Assembly: GCA_013289985.1 (NCBI GenBank)
Contig: JABCYW010000020.1
Span: 1 to 61,388 of the forward strand
DNA: 61,388 nucleotides
Direction of reading: 5' to 3'
DNA from: Betaproteobacteria bacterium
GTDB taxonomy: Bacteria; Pseudomonadota; Gammaproteobacteria; Burkholderiales; Burkholderiaceae_C
The stretch's first letter is position 1. Each line of letters opens with the position of its first letter. The notes below the pieces were generated by a model. The model was not told where the DNA came from, searched no databases, and saw only the letters and a list, made by a program, of their open reading frames with translations. Shown one piece after another: positions 55,299 to 61,388 of the stretch. The position numbers were made by a program, and so were the translations under genes.

Positions 55299-56903
55299 AT
55301 GCACGACAAGATCCTCATCCTCGATTTCGGCTCCCAGGTCACGCAACTGATCGCGCGCCGCGTGCGCGAGGCGCACGTCTACTGCGAGATCCATCCCAAC
55401 GACGTCTCCGACGAGTTCATCCGCTCGTTCGGCGCCAAGGGCATCATCCTGTCGGGCAGCCATGCGAGCACCTACGAGGACGCCGAACTGCGCGCGCCGC
55501 AGGCCGTGTGGGACTCGGGCGTGCCGGTGCTGGGCATCTGCTACGGCATGTTCGCGATGACCGTGCAGCAGGGCGGCGAGGTGGAGCCGGCGAAGGAGCG
55601 CGAGTTCGGTTACGCCGAGGTGCGCGCGCATGGCCACACGAAGCTGCTGGAGGGCATCGAGGACTTCGCCACCCCCGAGGGCCACGGCATGCTCAAGGTG
55701 TGGATGAGCCACGGCGACAAGGTCACCAGGCTGCCGCCGGGCTTCCGGCTGATGGCCAGCACCGGCAACTGCCCCATCGCCGGCATCGCCGACGAGTCGC
55801 GCGGCTACTACGGCGTGCAGTTCCACCCCGAGGTCACGCACACGGTGCAGGGCAGGGCGCTGCTCGAGCGCTTCGTGCTGGGCATCGCCGGCGCCAGGGC
55901 CGACTGGATCATGACCGACCACGTCGAGAAGGCCGTCCAGCGCATCCGCGAGCAGGTGGGCGACGAGGAGGTCATCCTGGGCCTGTCCGGCGGCGTCGAT
56001 TCGAGCGTGGCCGCGGCGCTGATCCACCGCGCCATCGGCGACCAGCTCACCTGCGTGTTCGTCGACCACGGCCTGCTGCGACTGGACGAGGGCAAGATGG
56101 TGATGGAGATGTTCGAGGGCCGGCTGCACGCGAAGGTGGTGCACGTGGACGCCAGCGCGCAGTTCCTGGGCCACCTGGCCGGCGTCACCGACCCCGAGCA
56201 GAAGCGCAAGATCATCGGCCGCGAGTTCGTGGAGGTGTTCAAGGCCGAGGCCGCCAGGCTGAAGGCGGGCAGTGGCGGCCACAAGGGCGCGCAGTGGCTC
56301 GCGCAGGGCACCATCTACCCGGACGTGGTGGAGTCGGGCGGCACGAAGACCAAGAAGGCCGTCACCATCAAGAGCCACCACAACGTCGGCGGACTGCCCG
56401 AGCAGCTCGGCCTGAAGCTGCTGGAGCCGCTGCGCGACCTGTTCAAGGACGAGGTGCGCGAGCTGGGCGTGGCGCTGGGCCTGCCGCCCGAGATGGTCTA
56501 CCGCCATCCGTTCCCGGGCCCGGGCCTGGGCGTGCGCATCCTCGGCGAGGTGAAGAAGGAGTATGCCGACCTGCTGCGCCGCGCCGACGCGATCTTCATC
56601 GAGGAGCTGCGCAACTGGAAGGACTCGGCCACGGGCAAGAACTGGTACGAGCTCACCAGCCAGGCCTTCACGGTGTTCCTGCCGGTCAAGAGCGTGGGTG
56701 TGATGGGCGACGGCCGCACCTACGACTACGTGGTGGCGCTGCGCGCCGTGCAGACCAGCGACTTCATGACGGCCGACTGGGCCGAGCTGCCGTACGGGCT
56801 GTTGAAGAAGGTGTCGGGCCGCATCATCAACGAGGTGCGCGGCATCAACCGCGTCACCTACGACGTGAGCTCGAAGCCGCCCGCCACCATCGAGTGGGAA
56901 TGA
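55299..56903 (+). CDS. guaA: GMP synthase (glutamine-hydrolysing)
   Basis: 534 residues with the full two-part structure. The class I glutaminase has nucleophile C81 in LGICYGM and His-Glu in [11 protein letters not shown]. The ATP pyrophosphatase has SGGVDSS at 230-236, and the C-terminal dimerisation domain begins near [14 protein letters not shown]. It converts XMP to GMP. One odd feature is an extra stretch around [31 protein letters not shown], with a Gly/Lys-rich insertion seen also in other betaproteobacterial GuaA. Its stop overlaps the next gene by 4 nt. Confidence 0.97.
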   Translation: MHDKILILDFGSQVTQLIARRVREAHVYCEIHPNDVSDEFIRSFGAKGIILSGSHASTYEDAELRAPQAVWDSGVPVLGICYGMFAMTVQQGGEVEPAKEREFGYAEVRAHGHTKLLEGIEDFATPEGHGMLKVWMSHGDKVTRLPPGFRLMASTGNCPIAGIADESRGYYGVQFHPEVTHTVQGRALLERFVLGIAGARADWIMTDHVEKAVQRIREQVGDEEVILGLSGGVDSSVAAALIHRAIGDQLTCVFVDHGLLRLDEGKMVMEMFEGRLHAKVVHVDASAQFLGHLAGVTDPEQKRKIIGREFVEVFKAEAARLKAGSGGHKGAQWLAQGTIYPDVVESGGTKTKKAVTIKSHHNVGGLPEQLGLKLLEPLRDLFKDEVRELGVALGLPPEMVYRHPFPGPGLGVRILGEVKKEYADLLRRADAIFIEELRNWKDSATGKNWYELTSQAFTVFLPVKSVGVMGDGRTYDYVVALRAVQTSDFMTADWAELPYGLLKKVSGRIINEVRGINRVTYDVSSKPPATIEWE

Positions 56904-57520
56904 GCGAACAGTTCGGCCTGTTCGCGCCGGCGGCGGCGCCGTCGCGCGACGTGCCGCGGCCGCGGCGGACGTCGAGCGCGCGCAGCCATGCGCTGTTCCT
57001 CGCCATCCTCCCCGGTGCCGAGGATGCGGCGGAGATCCTGGCGCGGGCGGCCGCGGAGGATGCCCGCCTCGGCATCGGCGGCGAGCCGATGGACGCCGGG
57101 CGCCTGCACGTCTCGCTGTTCGGGCTCGTCGACTACACCGATCGCTACCCCGTGGAGGCCGTCGAGCGCTGGGTGAATGCACTCGACACGGTGCGCGTGG
57201 CGCCGTTCGACGTCGGCTTCGATACCGTCGCCACCTTCGGCGGCCAGAGCCATCCGCTGGTGCTGCGATCGCGCGACGCCACGCCGGTGGCCGGCGTACG
57301 GCTATTGCGCGAGGCGATCGGCCGGGCGCTCGCCGACTCGGGCGAACGGCTGAAATGGACCAGCGACGAGCCGCACATGACCGTGTCGTATCGCGGCCGG
57401 CGCATCGGCGACACGCCGGTGGCGCCCGTCGCCTGGGCGGCGCGCGAGTTCGCGCTGATCGACAGCCACGTCGGCGCGCACATCCACGAGACGCTCGAGC
57501 GCTGGACGCTGCGTGCCTGA
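56900..57520 (+). CDS. thpR: 2'-5' RNA ligase (ThpR-like, LigT family)
   Basis: 206 residues. Two HxTx-type motifs mark the 2H phosphoesterase fold: HVSLFG near residue 72 and HMTVSY near 159. The core begins [17 protein letters not shown]. The family ligates tRNA halves in vitro, or acts as a cyclic phosphodiesterase. The ATG overlaps the guaA stop (ATGA). The first motif has Ser in place of the more common Thr, which still fits the HxS/T rule. Confidence 0.82.
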   Translation: MSEQFGLFAPAAAPSRDVPRPRRTSSARSHALFLAILPGAEDAAEILARAAAEDARLGIGGEPMDAGRLHVSLFGLVDYTDRYPVEAVERWVNALDTVRVAPFDVGFDTVATFGGQSHPLVLRSRDATPVAGVRLLREAIGRALADSGERLKWTSDEPHMTVSYRGRRIGDTPVAPVAWAAREFALIDSHVGAHIHETLERWTLRA

Positions 57521-57591
57521 GTTGCCGCCGCGCGTCGCCTTGCGCCGATAATCCGGAAATCCCGAGCCTGGCCCTGCGGCGAGCCCCCTCC

Positions 57592-57852
57592 ATGAGAATG
57601 TTCTTCACCTTCGGATCGTTGCTGATCGTGCTGGCCATCGTGGCTATCACCGTGCGCAACCAGTTGCACGCCAGCAAGCGATTCCTGCCCGCCACGACGG
57701 CGGCCTCGGGCGCCGCGACCATCGCCGTCGACCCGGCCAACCCGCGGCAGGCCGTCTCGCAGTACCAGCGCGACCTGGACAAGGCCATGAAGGCGGACGC
57801 GCAGCACACGGCCGACCAGGCCGCCAGCGCCGCCGACGAGGGCGCGCGTTGA
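57592..57852 (+). CDS. Small single-pass membrane protein
   Basis: 86 residues. The N-terminal segment MFFTFGSLLIVLAIVAITV is membrane-spanning, and the rest is an Ala/Asp-rich soluble tail (FLPATTAASGAATIAVDPANP, DLDKAMKADAQHTADQAASAA). No family recognised. The stop overlaps the tadA start, so it is probably translated with tadA. Confidence 0.75.
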   Translation: MRMFFTFGSLLIVLAIVAITVRNQLHASKRFLPATTAASGAATIAVDPANPRQAVSQYQRDLDKAMKADAQHTADQAASAADEGAR

Positions 57853-58511
57853 ACGGCGCCACGGCCTTGGACGTCGCACCCACCCCCGTCGAATTCAGCC
57901 CCGCCGAGGAGCGCGCCATGCGCCTGGCGCTGGACCAGGCGCACAACGCATGGCTGGTGGGCGAGGTGCCGGTGGGCGCGGTGATCCTGCGCGACGACGC
58001 CGACGGCGTGCCGCAGGTGGTGGCCACCGGCTACAACCGGCCCATCACCACCACCGATCCCACGGCCCACGCCGAGCTGGTGGCGCTGCGCCACGCGGCC
58101 CAGCTGCTGGGCAACTACCGCCTGCCCGACTGCACCATCGTCGTCACGCTGGAGCCCTGCGCGATGTGCGCCATGGCCCTGATCCATGCACGCTTCAAGC
58201 GCGTGGTGTTCGGTGCGCGCGATCCCAAGACCGGCGCGGCCGGCTCGGTGCTCGACCTGTTCGCCAACCCGCAGCTCAACCACCAGACCAAGGTCGCCGG
58301 CGGCTGCATGGAGGCCGCCTGCGGCACGCTGCTGCGCGAGTTCTTCGCCGAGCGCCGCGCCGAGCACAAGGCGCGCCTGGTCGCGCTGCGCGCCCCCGCC
58401 GAAGACGACGCCATTCCCGTCGCCGACGTCACCGTCGACGATGCCATCCCGGTGGGCCTCGCCACCGAGATCGAACCCGCCTCCACCGACGCTCCCGGAG
58501 CGCCCACATGA
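57849..58511 (+). CDS. tadA: tRNA adenosine(34) deaminase TadA
   Basis: 220 residues from a TTG start at 57849 that overlaps the previous stop by 4 nt; no closer ATG fits the domain. The zinc deaminase site is TAHAELVAL (H74, E76) with EPCAMCAMAL (C104, C107). It converts A34 to inosine in tRNA-Arg(ACG). The C-terminal tail after about residue 170 is an acidic, low-complexity extension (EDDAIPVADVTVDDAIPVG) with an internal repeat, longer than in E. coli TadA. Confidence 0.92.
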   Translation: MNGATALDVAPTPVEFSPAEERAMRLALDQAHNAWLVGEVPVGAVILRDDADGVPQVVATGYNRPITTTDPTAHAELVALRHAAQLLGNYRLPDCTIVVTLEPCAMCAMALIHARFKRVVFGARDPKTGAAGSVLDLFANPQLNHQTKVAGGCMEAACGTLLREFFAERRAEHKARLVALRAPAEDDAIPVADVTVDDAIPVGLATEIEPASTDAPGAPT

Positions 58512-59455
58512 CCTCCCTCATCCTGTACACCCCGGCCGGCGTGCTGGCCAAGGCGGCGCCGCTGAAGCTGGCCGCCCGCCGCCTGAAGAAGATCGGCTTC
58601 GACGTGGCGATCGACGAATCGGCGCTGGCGAAGCACCAGCGTTTCGCCGGGGACGACGACGTGCGCCTGGAGGCGATCCATCGCGTCGCGCGCGCGCAGC
58701 CGGGCGTCGCGCTCGCCACGCGCGGGGGCTACGGCCTGACGCGCCTGCTCGACCGCGTCGACTGGGCGCTGCTGGGCAAGAGCGTCGAGGCCGGCACGCG
58801 CTGGGTCGGCTACAGCGACCTGACCGCGCTGCAGATGGGCCTGCTGGCCCACGAGAAGGCGCCCACCTGGTGGGGCCCGCACGCTTGCGACGACTTCGGC
58901 CGCAAGGAGCTCGACGAGGTCACGCCCGACTGCTTCGCCGAGGCGATGTCCGGCGCGCTGGAGGCCGTGGGCTTCCGCACCGAGGCGGGGTTCGACGGGC
59001 TGGACACCCGGGGCCTGATGTGGGGCGGCAACCTCGCGATGCTGTGCTCGCTGCTGGGCACGCCGCACTGGCCCCGGGTCAAGGGCGGGGTGCTGATGCT
59101 GGAGGACGTGGCAGAGCACCCGTACCGCGTCGAGCGCATGCTGCTGCAGTTGCACCAGGCCGGCGTGCTGGCTGCGCAGAAGGCCATCCTGCTGGGCGCG
59201 TTCAGCGACTGGAAGAAGTCGCCGCTGGATCGCGGCTACACGCTCAAGACGGTGGTGGCGCACCTGCGCTCGCTGGTGGACGTGCCCATCCTCACCGGCT
59301 TCCCGTTCGGCCACGTGCCCACCAAGGTCACCGTGCCGTTCGGCGTGAAGGGCCACCTCGTGGTGCAGGGACGTGACGCATTTCTCGGTTGGGACGATGA
59401 TCATGCGCACCATCACCATGCGCACGACGGCCACGACCACGGGCACGCCCACTGA
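58508..59455 (+). CDS. ldcA: LD-carboxypeptidase (S66, LdcA) with His-rich tail
   Basis: 315 residues; the start overlaps the tadA stop (ATGA). The S66 catalytic residues are visible: Ser in WVGYSDLTAL (S103), Glu in LMLEDVAEHPYR (E199) and His in FPFGHVPTKVTVPFG (H269). RGGYGLTRLL precedes the Ser. It should cut the terminal D-Ala of peptidoglycan tetrapeptides during recycling. The last ~20 residues (DDDHAHHHHAHDGHDHGHAH) are a histidine-aspartate run, unusual for the family and likely to bind Zn, Ni or Co. Confidence 0.9.
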   Translation: MTSLILYTPAGVLAKAAPLKLAARRLKKIGFDVAIDESALAKHQRFAGDDDVRLEAIHRVARAQPGVALATRGGYGLTRLLDRVDWALLGKSVEAGTRWVGYSDLTALQMGLLAHEKAPTWWGPHACDDFGRKELDEVTPDCFAEAMSGALEAVGFRTEAGFDGLDTRGLMWGGNLAMLCSLLGTPHWPRVKGGVLMLEDVAEHPYRVERMLLQLHQAGVLAAQKAILLGAFSDWKKSPLDRGYTLKTVVAHLRSLVDVPILTGFPFGHVPTKVTVPFGVKGHLVVQGRDAFLGWDDDHAHHHHAHDGHDHGHAH

Positions 59456-59510
59456 GGATGTCCAGGCCTGTCTAGGCAGGTTTGCTCCTGCCGGGCGCCG
59501 AACGGGCCCG

Positions 59511-59539
59511 GCCCTTGCTTGTTGCGCTGCAGCAAGGGC
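59511..59539. repeat. Inverted repeat after ldcA
   Basis: GCCCTTGCT at 59511-59519 is the reverse complement of AGCAAGGGC at 59531-59539. No T-run follows, so terminator status is doubtful. The remainder of the gap to 59706 holds no gene I can support; TAAAAT at 59576-59581 could be a -10. Confidence 0.45.
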
Positions 59540-59706
59540 TGAAAACCCCTAGGGGGGGCCCCCGGGCAGTGCTTCTAAAATACGCAATGACGCCTCGAGC
59601 GGCTCCGGGCAAAACCCGGCGGCCGTCGGAGGCGGTTTTGTTTTTGTTGGCGAGTCGCCGGGGCCATCCCCCGGCCATGCTCGCGACCCGAGTTCTGGAG
59701 ATCCGC

Positions 59707-61388
59707 ATGGGCGGTGTATTTGGTCGTTGGTGCGGTGTTGCCTGGCTTGCCGCGGGCGCGTTGCTGGGATCCCTCGCCGGCTGCGACAACAGCCCCTGGG
59801 AAACCGGCGCCGGCAGCCAGAACACGCTGTTCACGGCGATGCAGGAGGGGTCGCCGCGGCACATGGACCCCACGGCGTCCTACTGGTCGAACGACACCAC
59901 GTTCACCTACCAGATCTACGAGCCGCCCTACGGCTACCACTACCTGAAGCGTCCGTACCAGCTGATCGGCAAGTCGGCGCAGGACGTGGCCAAGCCACGC
60001 TACTACGACAGGAACGGCAAGGAACTGGGCGCCGACGCGCCGGCCGACCAGGTGGCCGAGAGTGTCTACGACGTCAAGATCAAGCCGGGCATCCTGTTCC
60101 AGCCGCACCCCGCGTTCGCCAAGGACGCGAACGGGAACTACTGGTACCACTCGATGAAGCCGGGCGAGCTCGGCTCGCGCTACTCGCCGCTGCAGTTCGC
60201 GCACCAGGGCACGCGCGAGCTCGTGGCCGACGATTTCGTCTATGCGTTGAAGCGCCACGCCACGCCGCGCATCACCACGCCCATCTACGGCATCTTCTCC
60301 GAGTACGTGATCGGCCTGAAGGACTACGGCGCCACCATCCGCGCGGAAGACGCCCGGCTGCGCGCGGGGCGCGATCCTGCCGACCTCGACCGCCCGTTCC
60401 TCGACTTCCGCAAGTTCCCGCTGGCCGGCGCCACCGCGCCCGACAAGTACACGTTCCGCGTGCGCATCAAGGGCCGCTATCCGCAGTGGAGCTACTGGAT
60501 GGCCATGACCTTCATGGCCCCGGTGCCGTGGGAGGCCGATGCGTTCTACGCGCAGCCGGGCATGGCCGCGGCCAGCCTCACGCTCGACACCTGGCCCGTG
60601 GGCACCGGCCCGTTCATGCAGACCGAGTACTTCAAGGATCGCCAGCAGGTGATGGCGCGCAACCCGAACTACCGCGGCGAGCCCTATCCCTGCGAGGGCA
60701 TGCCCGGCGACAAGGAGGAGGGCCTGCTCGACGACTGCGGCAAGAAGACGCCGTTCGTCGACAGGATCGTGGTCACCGCCGAGCGCGAGAAGGTGCCCCA
60801 GAAGGAGAAGTTCCTGCAGGGCTACTACGACCTCGAGGTGTTCGAGCGCGTCGACCTCGGAATGGAGTACATCGTCGCCAAGCAGGATTCCGAGGACATC
60901 CGCAAGGAGTACGACGCCAAGGGCTTCCGCCTCGACCGCTTCGACGACGTCAACAGCTACACGATCGGCTTCAACATGCTCGATCCGGTGATCGGCAAGG
61001 GCGACACGCCCGAGCAGCAGGTGAAGAACCGCAAGCTGCGCGAGGCGATCTCCATCGCGATCGATTGGGAGGAGTACTCGCGCATCTTCCCGAACAAGGC
61101 CGGCGCGGTCGCGCAGGGGCCGATCCCCAACGGCATCTTCGGCTCGCGCGAGAAGACGCCCGAAGGCATCGACCCGATCACCCACCGCGTGGTGGGCGAC
61201 CTGCCGGTGCGCCGCTCCATCGAGGACGCCAAGGCGCTGATGGTGGAGGCCGGCTACCCGCAGGGCCGCGACGCGCGCACGGGCCGCCCGCTGGTCATCA
61301 ACTACGACTTCTACGCACTGCCCACGCCGGAGCGCAAGGTGGAGATCGACTGGGTGGTGCGCCAGTTCGCCAAGCTCGACATCCAGCT
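59707..61388 (+). CDS. Oligopeptide ABC transporter substrate-binding lipoprotein (3' end outside window)
   Basis: About 560 codons are visible and the frame is still open at the window end. The start ATG at 59707 has GGAG about 6 nt upstream. The signal is GRWCGVAWLAAGALLGSLAG followed by Cys-Asp, a lipoprotein with Asp at +2. The body is an extracytoplasmic solute-binding family 5 (OppA-like) protein: SPRHMDPTASYWSND, VADDFVYALKRHATP, WPVGTGPFM, RNPNYRGEPYPCEG and KNRKLREAISIAIDWEEYSRIF. The following transport genes should lie to the right. Confidence 0.88.
   Translation, partial: MGGVFGRWCGVAWLAAGALLGSLAGCDNSPWETGAGSQNTLFTAMQEGSPRHMDPTASYWSNDTTFTYQIYEPPYGYHYLKRPYQLIGKSAQDVAKPRYYDRNGKELGADAPADQVAESVYDVKIKPGILFQPHPAFAKDANGNYWYHSMKPGELGSRYSPLQFAHQGTRELVADDFVYALKRHATPRITTPIYGIFSEYVIGLKDYGATIRAEDARLRAGRDPADLDRPFLDFRKFPLAGATAPDKYTFRVRIKGRYPQWSYWMAMTFMAPVPWEADAFYAQPGMAAASLTLDTWPVGTGPFMQTEYFKDRQQVMARNPNYRGEPYPCEGMPGDKEEGLLDDCGKKTPFVDRIVVTAEREKVPQKEKFLQGYYDLEVFERVDLGMEYIVAKQDSEDIRKEYDAKGFRLDRFDDVNSYTIGFNMLDPVIGKGDTPEQQVKNRKLREAISIAIDWEEYSRIFPNKAGAVAQGPIPNGIFGSREKTPEGIDPITHRVVGDLPVRRSIEDAKALMVEAGYPQGRDARTGRPLVINYDFYALPTPERKVEIDWVVRQFAKLDIQ

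Noticed and set aside
55272-58367. A 1031-residue minus-strand open frame across guaA, the RNA ligase and tadA
   Set aside because: It is antisense to four well-supported genes and has a low-complexity Arg/Ala/His composition. No homology-like motif is visible.

Overview
The window is a high-GC bacterial chromosome segment. Gene content and protein style point to a betaproteobacterium of the order Burkholderiales, probably near the Roseateles/Mitsuaria/Rubrivivax/Leptothrix group: PhaR, a RelA with a degenerate HD region, OmpR/EnvZ, a RatA/RnfH pair, guaB and guaA with an MFS gene between them, and an EpsH-type (PEP-CTERM style) exopolysaccharide locus. The genus is inference only.

Positions 1-29009 are a large exopolysaccharide (EPS) locus. 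A leftward operon (about 16157 down to 1, running off the window) starts with a priming sugar transferase carrying a GGDEF-like N-terminus. It continues with an epimerase, a DegT aminotransferase, a flippase, three GT2 glycosyltransferases, a VpsJ-like alpha/alpha-barrel protein, a GDP-mannose dehydrogenase, a GT4, a FemAB-type acyltransferase, another GT2, a YdjC deacetylase, a second acyltransferase-like protein and an asparagine-synthase-like protein. Several joints are 4-nt ATGA overlaps. A divergent rightward set (16424-25511) encodes the chain-length determinant, a BY-type tyrosine kinase, a WD40 lipoprotein and a 1775-residue modular secreted protein with a NodB-like deacetylase region. 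A third, leftward set (29009-25654) is a WbpD/WbpB/WbpE-like cassette plus a NeuD/PglD-like acetyltransferase. Together these suggest a heteropolysaccharide with mannuronic and diacetamido-uronic residues, probably further modified by deacetylation, amidation or aminoacylation.

From 29208 the window is mostly housekeeping: argG, envZ/ompR, a SIMPL-domain protein, a hydrolase-relA pair, cfa, a tRNA-Val(GAC) with promoter and terminator, a periplasmic protein, fumC, phaR, and a leftward group (lipoprotein, class 3 lipase, two small proteins).

At 45340-47800 there is a visible insertion at the 5' end of rimO. A 26-codon remnant of an original rimO start is left at 45340-45420. The functional rimO begins at 47726 with a different N-terminus. 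A 28-bp direct repeat with one mismatch lies at both junctions. The insert is AT-richer than its surroundings and carries two TGATG-coupled unknown genes and a divergent XRE regulator with a palindromic operator-like site over its promoter. This is the clearest candidate for an undescribed small cargo system.

To the right are rimO-metC, smpB diverging from ratA-rnfH, a DUF4124 protein, guaB-MFS-guaA, a 2'-5' RNA ligase, a small membrane protein, tadA, an LD-carboxypeptidase with a His-rich tail, and the 5' part of an oligopeptide-binding lipoprotein that runs off the window.
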